Of a DNA stretch of 64,000 nt, positions 1 through 8,819 are shown one piece after another (the stretch's first letter is position 1; each line of letters starts with the position of its first letter). The DNA is from Streptomyces atratus (GTDB lineage Bacteria > Actinomycetota > Actinomycetes > Streptomycetales > Streptomycetaceae). A program made the translations under genes and the position numbers. The stretch spans positions 379,813 through 443,812 of the forward strand of contig NZ_BMRN01000002.1 of NCBI RefSeq assembly GCF_014648655.1, in the 5' to 3' direction. The notes under the pieces were generated by a model. That model searched no databases. It worked only from the letters and a program-made list of their open reading frames with translations, and was not told where the DNA came from.

Positions 1-3000
1 GCCCGTCGTCGTGCGGTGCGCAAGGCGACTGCTCCGGCGGGTGCGCCGCAGGCCGCCGAGGTCGTGGAGGTTGTGGAGCCCGTCGCGAGTGCCGAGGCCG
101 CCGAGCCCGAGGCCGAGGTCGTGGAGGCGCCGCCTGCGCGTGCCCGTCGTCGTGCGGTGCGCAAGGCGACTGCTCCGGCGGGTGCGCCGCAGACCGCAGA
201 GGTCGCCGAGGCCACCGAGACCGCTGCAGAGCCCGAGGCCGAGGTCGTGGAGGCGCCGCCTGCGCGTACGCGTCGTCGTGCGGTGCGCAAGGCGACTGCC
301 CCGGCGGGTGCGCCGCAGGCAGCCGAGGCCGTCGAGATCGTCGAGGAAGCCACGCACGTGGCGAGTGCCGAGGCCGCCGCAGCCGCCGAGCCCGAGGCCG
401 CCGCGCCGCGTGGCCGCACCCGGCGCAGGGCATCGGCTCCGGCCGGTGCGCCGCAGCCCACCGAGGCCCCGGCCGAGGCTGCCGCACCGGCAGAAGCAGT
501 AGCGGAAGAAGCCGTCACCGAGGCCGTCGAGGCCCCGCGCGGACGTCGTCGTGTCGTGCGCAAGGCGACCGCTCCGGCGGGTGCGCCGCAGGCCGCCGAG
601 GCCACCGCCGAAACCGGCGAGGGCCTGCCCGAGGCCGCTGCCGAGGAGCCGGCCGCCGAGCCCGCCGAGGTCGAGGACGCCGCACCACGCGGCCGTCAGC
701 GCCGCCGGGCCACCGCCGCCGCGGGCCGGCCCGAGTTCACCGGCAAGGTCGAGGAGCCCGTACGCAAGAGCCGTCGCGCGACGCGCCCCGCCGTGGCCGT
801 GTTCCAGGCGCCGGTCTTCGCCGAGCCGATGTTCCAGACCCCGGAGACCGCGGCCGCCGCCGCTGCCGCTTCGCGCCACGAAGAGGTCGAGGAAGAGACC
901 GAGACGGTCGAGGAGCCGACCGCCACCACCGAGGCCCCGGCCGCCGAGGCCGCGCCGCAGGCCGGTTCGCGCCGCCGTCGCCGCCGTCGCGGTGAGGCCG
1001 CCGAGCCCGAGCCGGCCGCCGCTGTCGAGGTGGAGGAGCACGCCGAGGAGGAGCCCGAGCCGGAAGGCGAGGCCGAGGCCGAGCGCGAGGGCGAGGAGAC
1101 GGACGAGTACGGGGACCGGCCTTCGCGCCGTCGCCGTCGCGGAGGGCGTCGCCGCCGTCGTGGCGAGACCACCGAAGGTGACGAGGCCGCGGAGCAGTTC
1201 GGCGAAGAGGCCGCCGCCGAGCACGCCGAGGAGGACCAGGAGCACGCTCAGGAGGCTGAGGAGGACGAGGACCACGAGGCGTCCTTGGCCGGATCCAGCA
1301 GCAGCCGTCGCCGCCGTCGCCGTCGCCGTCGCAGCGGTGATGTCCCGTCCGACGCCGACAGCGGTACGGACGACCCGGAGCGTACGGTCGTCAAGGTCCG
1401 CGAGCCCCGCAAGAAGGAAGAGCGGGAGCCCGGCACCGGCTTCGACGAGGTCCAGTCCATCAAGGGCTCGACCCGTATGGAGGCGAAGAAGCAGCGCCGC
1501 CGCGAGGGCCGTGAGCAGGGCCGCCGTCGCGTCCCGATCATCACCGAGGCCGAGTTCCTGGCGCGCCGCGAGGCCGTCGAGCGCGTGATGGTTGTCCGCC
1601 AGAACGGCGAGCGCACCCAGATCGGTGTCCTCGAGGACAACGTGCTCGTCGAGCACTACGTCAACAAGGAGCAGGCCACCAGCTACGTCGGCAACGTCTA
1701 CCTGGGCAAGGTGCAGAACGTACTGCCGTCCATGGAGGCCGCCTTCGTCGACATCGGCAAGGGCCGCAACGCCGTCCTGTATGCCGGTGAGGTGAACTTC
1801 GAGGCGCTCGGCATGGCCCACGGGCCGCGCCGTATCGAGACCGCGCTCAAGTCCGGTCAGTCCGTCCTCGTCCAGGTGACCAAGGACCCGATCGGCCACA
1901 AGGGTGCCCGCCTGACCAGCCAGGTCTCGCTGCCCGGCCGCTACCTGGTCTATGTGCCCGAGGGCTCGATGACCGGCATCAGCCGCAAGCTGCCCGACAC
2001 CGAGCGGGCCCGGCTGAAGACCATCCTCAAGAAGATCGTTCCCGAGGACGCGGGCGTCATCGTCCGTACCGCGGCGGAGGGCGCGAGCGAGGACGAGCTG
2101 CGCCGCGATGTCGAGCGGCTGCAGCAGCAGTGGGAGGACATCCAGAAGAAGTCGAAGAGCAGCGGCAGCTCCAACGCGCCGACCCTGCTCTACGGCGAGC
2201 CGGACATGACTGTCCGGGTCGTCCGCGACATCTTCAACGAGGATTTCTCCAAGGTCATCGTCAGCGGCGACGACGCGTGGGAGACCATCCACGGTTACGT
2301 CTCGCAGGTGGCGCCGGACCTGACGGACCGCCTGTCGCGGTGGACCTCCGAGGTCGACATCTTCGCGACGTACCGGATCGACGAGCAGCTCATGAAGGCG
2401 CTGGACCGGAAGGTCTATCTGCCGAGCGGCGGCTCGCTGGTGATCGACAAGACCGAGGCGATGGTTGTCGTCGACGTCAACACCGGCAAGTTCACCGGTC
2501 AGGGCGGCAACCTCGAGGAGACCGTCACCAAGAACAACCTGGAGGCGGCCGAGGAGATCGTGCGCCAGCTGCGGCTGCGCGACCTCGGTGGCATCGTCGT
2601 CGTCGACTTCATCGACATGGTGCTGGAGTCCAACCGGGATCTGGTGCTGCGGCGCCTGCTGGAGTGCCTGGGACGCGACCGTACGAAGCACCAGGTCGCC
2701 GAGGTCACCTCGCTGGGCCTGGTCCAGATGACCCGTAAGCGGGTGGGCCAGGGACTGCTGGAGTCCTTCTCCGAGACCTGTGTCCACTGCAACGGGCGCG
2801 GTGTGATCGTGCACATGGAACAGCCGACCTCGGTCGGTGGCGGCGGCAACGGCAAGCGTTCCAAGAAGCGCGGCCGGGGCGTCGTGGACCACGAGCACGT
2901 GGCGGAGATCGAGGCCGAGATCGAGGCCGAGATCGAGACCGAGGCCGAGGTGGCTGCCGAGGTGGCCGCCCCGGTGGCGCTGCCCGAGCCGGAGTTCGTC

Positions 3001-3705
3001 CCGGACGAGGAGCTGTACAGCAGCCCCGCCGAGGCCGAGGCAGCCGCCTCGCGAGGCCGCGGCCGGCGCCGCGCGACGCGTAAGGCAACGGCCCCGGCCG
3101 GCGCCCCGAAGGCCGCGGCAGCACCCGCTCCGGTGGTCGAGCCGGAGCCGGTCGTGGTCGTGGAGCCCGAGCCGGTCGCCGAGACCCCGGTGGCCGCCGA
3201 GGCCCCTCAGGGCCGTACGCGCCGTCGGGCGACCCGGAAGGCGACCGCCCCGGCGGGCTCGCCGGCCCCGGCCGAGCAGGTCGAGGAACTGGTATCGGTG
3301 GCGGCCCCGGTCGCCGAGGCCCCGCAGCCCGAGGCCGCACCCGAAGAGGTGGCCCCCGAGGCCGCCCCGCCGCGTGCCCGTCGCCGGGTGACCCGCAAGG
3401 TCACCGCCCCCGCGGGCTCGCCCGCAGGAGCGGACGCCGCAGAGGTCGTCGTGGTGACCGGTTTTGTCGAGCCGAAGCCCGACGCCGAAGCCGCGGAAGC
3501 GGAGGCCCCGGCAAAGAAGGCGGTGCGCAAGACCGCGAAGAAGGCCACCGCCAAGAAGGCAGCCACCAAGAAGGCGGCTGCCAAGACGACCGCTGCCAAG
3601 AAGACCGCTGCGAAGAAGACGACGGCCAAGAAGGCAGCGGCGAAGAAGACGGTTGCCGCGGAGCAGTCGCCGCAGCCTTCCGTCTCGGCCGACACCGAGA
3701 GCTGA
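1..3705 (+). CDS. rne: Ribonuclease E/G family protein, 5' end outside the window
   Basis: Endoribonuclease of the RNase E/G family, acting in mRNA decay and rRNA processing. The reading frame is open from base 1, so the true start lies upstream; about 1234 residues are visible. The catalytic core covers roughly residues 500-940: an S1 domain (GNVYLGKVQNVLPSMEAAFV, about 565-585), the metal-binding aspartates in VVDVNTGKF and VVVDFIDM, and the zinc-link cysteines in CVHCNGRG. Long disordered arms of alternating acidic/Ala and Arg-rich blocks flank the core, with about nine copies of an RKATAPAGAP-type motif. The C terminus is a histone-H1-like Lys/Ala tail (AKKTAAKKTTAKKAAAKK). Such arms are known to scaffold degradosome partners and bind RNA in this family; that role is inferred here. 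A perfect terminator follows directly. Confidence 0.95.
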   Translation, partial: ARRRAVRKATAPAGAPQAAEVVEVVEPVASAEAAEPEAEVVEAPPARARRRAVRKATAPAGAPQTAEVAEATETAAEPEAEVVEAPPARTRRRAVRKATAPAGAPQAAEAVEIVEEATHVASAEAAAAAEPEAAAPRGRTRRRASAPAGAPQPTEAPAEAAAPAEAVAEEAVTEAVEAPRGRRRVVRKATAPAGAPQAAEATAETGEGLPEAAAEEPAAEPAEVEDAAPRGRQRRRATAAAGRPEFTGKVEEPVRKSRRATRPAVAVFQAPVFAEPMFQTPETAAAAAAASRHEEVEEETETVEEPTATTEAPAAEAAPQAGSRRRRRRRGEAAEPEPAAAVEVEEHAEEEPEPEGEAEAEREGEETDEYGDRPSRRRRRGGRRRRRGETTEGDEAAEQFGEEAAAEHAEEDQEHAQEAEEDEDHEASLAGSSSSRRRRRRRRRSGDVPSDADSGTDDPERTVVKVREPRKKEEREPGTGFDEVQSIKGSTRMEAKKQRRREGREQGRRRVPIITEAEFLARREAVERVMVVRQNGERTQIGVLEDNVLVEHYVNKEQATSYVGNVYLGKVQNVLPSMEAAFVDIGKGRNAVLYAGEVNFEALGMAHGPRRIETALKSGQSVLVQVTKDPIGHKGARLTSQVSLPGRYLVYVPEGSMTGISRKLPDTERARLKTILKKIVPEDAGVIVRTAAEGASEDELRRDVERLQQQWEDIQKKSKSSGSSNAPTLLYGEPDMTVRVVRDIFNEDFSKVIVSGDDAWETIHGYVSQVAPDLTDRLSRWTSEVDIFATYRIDEQLMKALDRKVYLPSGGSLVIDKTEAMVVVDVNTGKFTGQGGNLEETVTKNNLEAAEEIVRQLRLRDLGGIVVVDFIDMVLESNRDLVLRRLLECLGRDRTKHQVAEVTSLGLVQMTRKRVGQGLLESFSETCVHCNGRGVIVHMEQPTSVGGGGNGKRSKKRGRGVVDHEHVAEIEAEIEAEIETEAEVAAEVAAPVALPEPEFVPDEELYSSPAEAEAAASRGRGRRRATRKATAPAGAPKAAAAPAPVVEPEPVVVVEPEPVAETPVAAEAPQGRTRRRATRKATAPAGSPAPAEQVEELVSVAAPVAEAPQPEAAPEEVAPEAAPPRARRRVTRKVTAPAGSPAGADAAEVVVVTGFVEPKPDAEAAEAEAPAKKAVRKTAKKATAKKAATKKAAAKTTAAKKTAAKKTTAKKAAAKKTVAAEQSPQPSVSADTES
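11..591 (+). repeat. Coding repeats for the RKATAPAGAP motif in RNase E/G
   Basis: The block encoding RRRAVRKATAPAGAP recurs near bases 11, 155, 279 and 551 with almost the same nucleotides, and a shorter RRRASAPAGAP version lies near 425. Three more protein-level copies follow the catalytic core near 3076, 3229 and 3388. Spacers are Glu/Ala/Val-rich and vary in length, so this is a coding repeat of a basic patch and not a CRISPR array. Confidence 0.85.
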
Positions 3706-3721
3706 CCAGCCGGTCGCAGGA

Positions 3722-3770
3722 GCAATGAAGGAGGTGCGGGCCCCTCGGGGGCCCGCACCTCCTTCATTGC
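3722..3770 (+). terminator. Perfect 23-bp stem terminator after rne
   Basis: Two exactly complementary 23-base arms (3722-3744 and 3748-3770) enclose a TCG loop, 17 bases after the rne stop. There is no U-tract, which is common for strong Streptomyces terminators. The length and perfection of the stem suggest very efficient 3' end formation. Confidence 0.85.
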
Positions 3771-3799
3771 ATTGCGCTGATTGACAAGCGGTGCTTTTC

Positions 3800-4145
3800 T
3801 CCAGATCTCATTGCAGGCGTCCGCTTGATCAGTTCGGCGGTCGCGCCTGGCGTGATTTCGGTGTCCCCCGACAGGCTGACCGCCCAGTCCACCGATTCCC
3901 GACTGGTGAGCTCGGCCCGCGGCGGCGCGAAACCGTGCTCCTCGGTCCAGGTCCCTCGACGACACGGGTTCGGGGCGGCGCCAGATCCGCTTGCGCCACC
4001 ACACCCGCACCGGTGTGCCGAAGGACGGGGCGTCGTGCAGGGCCTGGACGTGCCGGCCGTGGCCGACCGCGACCACCCCGCAGTCCGGACAGCCGGTCAG
4101 ATCGGTGTCGGACCCGACGTCCAGTACTCGGCTCACCCAGGCTGG
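3800..4145 (-). pseudogene. ISL3-family transposase N-terminal remnant, frameshifted
   Basis: Read on the minus strand, one frame gives GCPDCGVVAVGHGR followed by HDAPSFGTPVRVWWRKRIWR. This is the zinc-finger and start of the DDE transposase seen in ISL3-type (IS1167/IS204-like) elements. After a frameshift near 3960-3975 the family pattern resumes in another frame as CRRGTWTEEHGFAPPRAELT and then SRESVDWAVSLS. Nothing like the catalytic DDE core follows and no terminal inverted repeats were seen, so only about 110 residues of the N-terminal region survive. It marks a past insertion between rne and rplU. The assignment rests on recalled family patterns. Confidence 0.7.
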
Positions 4146-4255
4146 TCTGCGAGAGCCGAAAAGATTCGTACGGCGATGTCGAGAACCCGTGACCGGCTCC
4201 GTCCCCGCAATGAACGCGACCAGAATGGGTCGCACCAGTACCGAGGAGAAACACG

Positions 4256-4663
4256 ATGGCCAAGTACTTGCTGCTCAAGCACTACCGCGGGGCCCCGGCT
4301 TCGGTCAACGACGTGCCCATGGACCAGTGGACACCGGAGGAGATCTCGGCGCACATGCAGTACATGAACGACTTCGCGGCCCGGCTCGAGAAGACCGGCG
4401 AGTTCGTCGACGGTCAGGCGCTCGCCCCCGAGGGGACGTTCGTCCGGTACGACGGCGAGGGGCGCCCGCCGGTCACCGACGGCCCGTTCGCCGAGACCAA
4501 GGACCTCATCGCCGGCTGGATGGTCATCGACGTCGACAGCTACGAGCGCGCCATCGAGCTGGCCGGGGACCTGTCGGCCGCCCCCGGTGCGGGCGGCAAG
4601 CCGATCCACGAGTGGCTCGAAGTGCGCCCGTTCCTGGCCTGCCCGCCCACCATCACGGAGTGA
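4256..4663 (+). CDS. YCII-related DGPF-domain protein
   Basis: A 135-residue protein of the YciI/DGPF family, a ferredoxin-like dimeric fold whose biochemical role is mostly unknown. The family hallmark DGPFAETKD is present at about residues 79-87 and the length is normal. GAGGAG lies seven bases before the ATG. It is followed after 8 bases by an ECF sigma factor gene. The DGPF plus ECF42 sigma pair is a conserved two-gene arrangement in Actinobacteria, where the DGPF protein is thought to act with or on the sigma factor. The pair sits next to a transposase fragment and is therefore probably an acquired module. Confidence 0.85.
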   Translation: MAKYLLLKHYRGAPASVNDVPMDQWTPEEISAHMQYMNDFAARLEKTGEFVDGQALAPEGTFVRYDGEGRPPVTDGPFAETKDLIAGWMVIDVDSYERAIELAGDLSAAPGAGGKPIHEWLEVRPFLACPPTITE

Positions 4664-4671
4664 CCTCCCAG

Positions 4672-5856
4672 ATGAACGAGGTCCTGCTCCGGAGCCTCAC
4701 GCCGAGCGTGCTCGGGATCCTCGTCCGCCGCGGAGCCGACTTCGCGGCGGCCGAGGACGCCGTGCAGGACGCGCTGGTCGAGGCGGTCCGCGTCTGGCCG
4801 GCCGACCCCCCGCGGGACCCGAAGGGCTGGCTGGTCACCGTGGCCTGGCGCCGGTTCCTCGACGCGACCCGGGCGGACGCCGCCCGCCGTCGGCGTGAGG
4901 ACCTCGTCGACGAGGAGCCGGCGCCCGGGCCCGCCGCCGCGGTGGACGACACGCTCCAGCTCTACTTCCTGTGCGCCCACCCGTCGCTGACGCCGTCGTC
5001 CGCGGTCGCGCTCACGCTGCGCGCCGTCGGCGGGCTGACCACCCGCCAGATCGCCCAGGCCTACCTGGTGCCCGAGGCGACCATGGCGCAGCGCATCAGC
5101 CGGGCCAAGCGCACCGTCTCCGGCAATGGGGTATCCCCTGCTCGAGCGAAGCCGAGAGCTCGGGGAAGGTTCGACCAGCCCGGCAACGTCGCCACCGTGC
5201 TGCGCGTCCTCTACCTGGTTTTCAACGAGGGCTACTCCGGCGATGTCGACCTCGCCGCCGAGGCCATCCGGCTCACCCGGCAGCTCGCGGCCGCGATCGA
5301 CCACCCCGAGGTGGCGGGGCTGCTCGCCCTCATGCTGCTCCACCACGCCCGGCGTGCCGCCCGGACCGCGCCCGACGGCAGCCTGGTGCCGCTCGCCGAG
5401 CAGGACCGCGGCCGGTGGGACACCGAGTCGATCGCCGAGGGCGTCGGGATCCTGCAGGCGGCCCTCGCCCGCGACCGGCTGGGCGAGTTCCAGGCCCAGG
5501 CCGCCATCGCGGCACTCCACGCCGACGCGCCCACCGCCGAGGAGACGGACTGGGTGCAGATCGTCGAGTGGTACGACGAGCTGGCGCGCCTGACCGACAG
5601 CCCGGTCGTCCGGCTCAACCGGGCGGTGGCCGTCGGCGAGGCCGACGGGCCGCGCGCCGGCCTGGCGGAGCTCGCGGCGCTGGACGACTCACTGCCCCGC
5701 CACGCCGCGGTGGCGGCGTACCTCCACGAGCGCGACGGCGACCTGGCGACGGCGGCACGCCTGTACGCCGAGGCGGCCCACAAGGCACCCGACCTCGCCG
5801 AGCGCGACCACCTGACGCGCCAGGCCGCCCGGCTCAACGCCCGCCGGTGTCGCTGA
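4672..5856 (+). CDS. ECF42-type RNA polymerase sigma factor with C-terminal extension
   Basis: A 394-residue extracytoplasmic-function sigma factor. Region 2 covers about residues 15-75 (EDAVQDALVEAVRVWPADPP, then WLVTVAWRRFLDATR) and region 4 about 100-145 (LTTRQIAQAYLVPEATMAQR). A long helical, TPR-like C-terminal domain follows (LYLVFNEGY onward), as is typical of ECF42, which replaces an anti-sigma factor with this extension. The ATG at 4672 was chosen because it follows the DGPF gene by 8 bases and directly precedes region 2. Between region 4 and the extension, about 14 residues (GVSPARAKPRARG) do not fit the family; they are encoded by a small repeat element (5126-5167). The frame stays open, so the protein may still be made. 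Confidence 0.85.
   Translation: MNEVLLRSLTPSVLGILVRRGADFAAAEDAVQDALVEAVRVWPADPPRDPKGWLVTVAWRRFLDATRADAARRRREDLVDEEPAPGPAAAVDDTLQLYFLCAHPSLTPSSAVALTLRAVGGLTTRQIAQAYLVPEATMAQRISRAKRTVSGNGVSPARAKPRARGRFDQPGNVATVLRVLYLVFNEGYSGDVDLAAEAIRLTRQLAAAIDHPEVAGLLALMLLHHARRAARTAPDGSLVPLAEQDRGRWDTESIAEGVGILQAALARDRLGEFQAQAAIAALHADAPTAEETDWVQIVEWYDELARLTDSPVVRLNRAVAVGEADGPRAGLAELAALDDSLPRHAAVAAYLHERDGDLATAARLYAEAAHKAPDLAERDHLTRQAARLNARRCR
5126..5167 (+). repeat. Small Streptomyces dispersed repeat inserted in frame
   Basis: The stretch around CTGCTCGAGCGAAGCCGAGA is an imperfect hairpin flanked by GGGGTATCCCC- and CTCGGGG-like ends. It resembles a short element found many times in Streptomyces genomes, usually between genes; this recognition is from memory. 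Here it lies inside the sigma factor gene and is translated, adding about 14 residues without breaking the frame. Confidence 0.6.
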
Positions 5857-6386
5857 CGAGTCGCGCTCGTCTTTTCCCGCGGCACCGACGCGGCCCGTGG
5901 CCAGAGCGGTCGCCTCAAATCGAGTAGGCGGGTCGAGACCAGCCGCACGACGCGTTGCCGGCGGGGAAGCTCAGCGGCGACGACATGGGCGCTGGAGGCG
6001 TGGTGTCTCAATAGACCCGCCCGCTGAAGCTGACCCATCTGCGACGGTTCGGCTGCCTGAAAAGCGGCTCACCCGGGCTCATCTCGAAGAGTCAGATTAT
6101 TGATGTATGACCGGATTCAGTCAAAGGATCGAACTTCCCCGTCCGGAAGCACGAATTGGTGCTTGCGCTTGCAATATTTCAAGACATTCCGGGGGTCGCC
6201 GGCCGATTTCTTGGATTGTATTTTCTCGGTCGTCGCGACCAAATCCTTGGCGCGGATCCGGAGCGTCATCTCCGAGCTGTGGGGCGAAGGGTCTGCCCGT
6301 TGGGAATGAGTGGCGCCCAGTGGTGGAGGCGCCGGCCCCCGCGGCCGGCCCGCCATCGCCGCAGCCCGCGCCGGGGCGGGCCTGGT
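5857..6386. other. Long gap with lower-GC segment, no confident gene
   Basis: This 530-base stretch lies between the sigma factor and the rplU promoter. Bases around 6090-6260 are clearly less GC-rich than anything else in the window. One weak minus-strand reading frame (6117-6269) is listed separately. No tRNA, inverted repeat or complete mobile element was seen. Its position beside an ISL3 remnant suggests acquired DNA. Confidence 0.4.
6117..6269 (-). CDS. Possible small hypothetical protein in low-GC patch
   Basis: A 50-residue minus-strand frame (starts MTLRIRAKDLVATTEKIQSK, ends PDGEVRSFD). Codon third positions include many A/T (aaa, ata, aat, tat, ttt), unlike neighbouring genes. The peptide looks protein-like, mixing charged, aromatic and Cys residues, but I recognise no family. 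The only Shine-Dalgarno-like GGAG touches the ATG, which argues against efficient translation. It may be a fragment of a foreign gene. Confidence 0.25.
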   Translation of the reverse strand: MTLRIRAKDLVATTEKIQSKKSAGDPRNVLKYCKRKHQFVLPDGEVRSFD

Positions 6387-6415
6387 TTGACCCCCTGAGG
6401 GTGGCCCCGTAACCT
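6387..6415 (+). promoter_or_regulatory. Likely vegetative promoter of rplU-rpmA
   Basis: TTGACC and TAACCT are separated by 17 bases, matching the SigHrdB-type consensus. The start of rplU is about 160 bases further on, leaving a long 5' leader. No known riboswitch or leader peptide was recognised in it. Confidence 0.6.
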
Positions 6416-6576
6416 TGACCCTCGGCGTGTTTCCCATGCGCGCCCACCCCTGAGCACATTCCTCCTGGTGGCTCGTCCGTCAGGAGAGGCCGCTCATCCT
6501 TCCGGATCGTCGCGGGCTTCGGCCTGTGCGGGCGGCTGGCATCAGGGGATCCGTTCCGAGCGAGAGAGAGATCCGC

Positions 6577-6897
6577 GTGTACGCCATCGTGCGCAGCGGT
6601 GGCCGCCAGCACAAGGTTGCTGTCGGTGACATCGTTGAGGTTGACAAGATTTCCACTGCCCAGGTTGGCGACACGGTCGAGCTCTCGACCCTGCTCGTGG
6701 TCGACGGCGACGCCGTGACCAGCGACCCGTGGGTGCTGGCCGGGATCAAGGTCCAGGCCGAGGTCGTGGACCACCACAAGGGCGCGAAGATCGACATCCT
6801 TCGCTACAAGAACAAGACCGGCTACCGCCGTCGCCAGGGTCACCGTCAGCAGTACACGGCGATCAAGGTCACCGGTATCCCCGCGGCTGCGAAGTAA
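6577..6897 (+). CDS. rplU: 50S ribosomal protein L21
   Basis: Ribosomal large-subunit protein bL21, 106 residues. The sequence starts [17 protein letters not shown], the L21 hallmark, and ends with the basic [15 protein letters not shown] segment that contacts 23S rRNA. The start is GTG at 6577, preceded by a GAGAGAGAG purine run. It is cotranscribed with rpmA, which starts 14 bases after its stop. rplU-rpmA-obg is the classical bacterial order. Confidence 0.97.
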   Translation: MYAIVRSGGRQHKVAVGDIVEVDKISTAQVGDTVELSTLLVVDGDAVTSDPWVLAGIKVQAEVVDHHKGAKIDILRYKNKTGYRRRQGHRQQYTAIKVTGIPAAAK

Positions 6898-6911
6898 GGG
6901 ACTGAGGAGAC

Positions 6912-7169
6912 ATGGCACACAAGAAGGGCGCATCGTCCACCCGGAACGGGCGCGATTCCAATGCTCAGCGGCTCGGCGTGAAGCGCTTCGGCGGTCAGGC
7001 CGTCAACGCCGGTGAGATCCTGGTCCGCCAGCGTGGCACCCACTTCCACCCGGGCACGGGCGTCGGCCGTGGTGGCGACGACACGCTGTTCGCACTCGCC
7101 GCCGGTGCGGTCGAGTTCGGCACGCACCGTGGCCGCAAGGTCGTGAACATCGTTCCGATCGCCGGCTGA
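6912..7169 (+). CDS. rpmA: 50S ribosomal protein L27
   Basis: Ribosomal protein bL27, 85 residues, located at the peptidyl-transferase centre. The N terminus [20 protein letters not shown] and the [17 protein letters not shown] segment are diagnostic. There is no Firmicutes-type cleavable N-terminal extension. GAGGAG precedes the ATG. It is the second gene of the rplU operon and is followed by a terminator. Confidence 0.97.
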   Translation: MAHKKGASSTRNGRDSNAQRLGVKRFGGQAVNAGEILVRQRGTHFHPGTGVGRGGDDTLFALAAGAVEFGTHRGRKVVNIVPIAG

Positions 7170-7198
7170 TTTTCGGCGCTCGTCGAGCGGTTTCTGCG

Positions 7199-7239
7199 GA
7201 GGCGGACCTCACTTCCCGTACGGGAAGCGGGTCCGCCTT
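7199..7239 (+). terminator. Terminator after rpmA
   Basis: Arms GGCGGACCTCACTTCCC and GGGAAGCGGGTCCGCC pair around GTAC with one bulge, then run into CTTT. It separates rpmA from obg, although read-through to obg is likely given the conserved order. Confidence 0.75.
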
Positions 7240-7331
7240 TCGCGTGTTTCTCCCATGAGAGACGGCTTTCTCCCATGCGGGGACAGCGCGAGTGAGACAT
7301 TTCTGCATGTACGTAACTGGAGGTTCCAACC

Positions 7332-8768
7332 ATGACCACCTTCGTGGACCGCGTCGAGCTGCATGTCGCCGCGGGTAACGGAGGCCACGGCTGTGCCTCC
7401 GTTCACCGTGAGAAGTTCAAGCCGCTCGGCGGCCCGGACGGCGGCAACGGCGGCCGTGGCGGTGATGTGACCCTGGTCGTCGACCAGGACATCACCACGC
7501 TCCTCGACTACCACCACAGTCCCCACCGCAAGGCCACCAACGGCCAGCCCGGTGCCGGCGACCACCGCTCCGGCAAGGACGGCCAGGACCTCGTCCTGCC
7601 GGTTCCCGACGGCACGGTCGTGCTCGACAGGAACGGCAACGTACTGGCCGACCTGGTCGGTCAGGGCACCACGTTCGTCGCCGGACAGGGTGGCCGCGGC
7701 GGCCTCGGCAACGCCGCGCTGGCCTCCGCCCGGCGCAAGGCCCCCGGCTTCGCGCTGCTCGGCGAGCCCGGTGAGGCCCGGGACATCGTCCTGGAGCTCA
7801 AGACCGTCGCCGATGTCGCGCTGGTGGGCTACCCGAGCGCCGGCAAGTCCTCGCTGATCTCCGTCCTGTCGGCGGCCAAGCCGAAGATCGCCGACTACCC
7901 CTTCACGACCCTCGTCCCCAACCTCGGCGTGGTCACCGCGGGCAGCACCGTCTACACCATCGCCGACGTCCCGGGCCTGATCCCGGGCGCCAGCCAGGGC
8001 CGGGGACTCGGCCTGGAGTTCCTGCGGCACGTGGAGCGCTGCTCGGTGCTCGTGCACGTCCTGGACACCGCGACCCTGGAGTCGGACCGCGACCCGGTCT
8101 CCGACCTCGACATGATCGAGGAGGAGCTGAAGCAGTACGGAGGCCTGGAGGACCGGCCCCGCATCGTCGTCCTCAACAAGATCGACATCCCGGACGGCCA
8201 GGACCTCGCCGACATGATCCGCCCGGACCTGGAGGCGCGCGGCTACCGTGTCTTCGAGGTGTCCGCCGTCGCCCGTACCGGCCTGAAGGAGCTCTCCTTC
8301 GCGCTCGCGGGCGTCATCGCCGAGGCGCGTGCGGCCAAGCCCGTGGAGGTGGCGACCCGTATCGTCATCCGCCCGAAGGCCGTCGACGACGCGGGCTTCA
8401 CCGTCATGCTGGAGGAGGACGGCATCTACCGGGTGCGCGGCGAGAAGCCGGAGCGCTGGGTCCGGCAGACCGACTTCAACAACGACGAGGCCGTCGGCTA
8501 CCTGGCGGACCGCCTCAACCGTCTCGGTGTCGAGGACGAGCTGATGAAGGCCGGCGCCCGGGCGGGCGACGGCGTGGCCATCGGCGCCGAGGACAACGCG
8601 GTCGTCTTCGACTGGGAGCCGACCGTGGCCGCGGGTGCGGAGATGCTCGGCCGTCGTGGCGAGGACCACCGTCTCGAAGCGCCGCGCCCGGCAGCACAGC
8701 GCCGTCGTGACCGTGAGGCGGAACGCGACGAGGTGCAGCGCGAGTTCGACGACTTCAACCCGTTCTAG
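7332..8768 (+). CDS. obg: GTPase Obg
   Basis: Essential ribosome-associated GTPase, 478 residues, linked to 50S assembly and, in Streptomyces, to the onset of sporulation. The glycine-rich Obg fold occupies about residues 1-158 ([20 protein letters not shown]). The G domain follows with G1 [10 protein letters not shown]3 DVPG and G4 NKID. An OCT domain lies at about 345-420, then a charged tail. GGAGG precedes the ATG with good spacing. It lies directly after rplU-rpmA. Confidence 0.97.
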   Translation: MTTFVDRVELHVAAGNGGHGCASVHREKFKPLGGPDGGNGGRGGDVTLVVDQDITTLLDYHHSPHRKATNGQPGAGDHRSGKDGQDLVLPVPDGTVVLDRNGNVLADLVGQGTTFVAGQGGRGGLGNAALASARRKAPGFALLGEPGEARDIVLELKTVADVALVGYPSAGKSSLISVLSAAKPKIADYPFTTLVPNLGVVTAGSTVYTIADVPGLIPGASQGRGLGLEFLRHVERCSVLVHVLDTATLESDRDPVSDLDMIEEELKQYGGLEDRPRIVVLNKIDIPDGQDLADMIRPDLEARGYRVFEVSAVARTGLKELSFALAGVIAEARAAKPVEVATRIVIRPKAVDDAGFTVMLEEDGIYRVRGEKPERWVRQTDFNNDEAVGYLADRLNRLGVEDELMKAGARAGDGVAIGAEDNAVVFDWEPTVAAGAEMLGRRGEDHRLEAPRPAAQRRRDREAERDEVQREFDDFNPF

Positions 8769-8778
8769 ACCGTGCACC

Positions 8779-8819
8779 GGCCGCCGGACGGGCTTGTTCC
8801 GCAAGCCGGTCCGGCGGCC
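8779..8819 (+). terminator. Terminator after obg
   Basis: GGCCGCCGGACGGGCTTG pairs with CAAGCCGGTCCGGCGGCC (one bulge) about 10 bases after the obg stop, closing the ribosomal/obg unit. The remaining 240 bases to the next gene hold no other structure I can name, but must carry the promoter of the surface-polymer cluster. Confidence 0.8.

Noticed and set aside
3991..5856. A 621-codon version of the sigma-factor frame
   Set aside because: The first ~227 residues run through the DGPF gene in another frame and look random; the real start is ATG 4672.
6100..6412. Plus-strand short frames in the low-GC patch
   Set aside because: No ribosome sites, no family resemblance, and they run into Pro/Ala/Arg-rich noise before the rplU promoter.
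7209..8804. Long minus-strand frame over obg
   Set aside because: Shadow of the obg codon pattern; no recognisable domain, while the plus strand is a perfect Obg.
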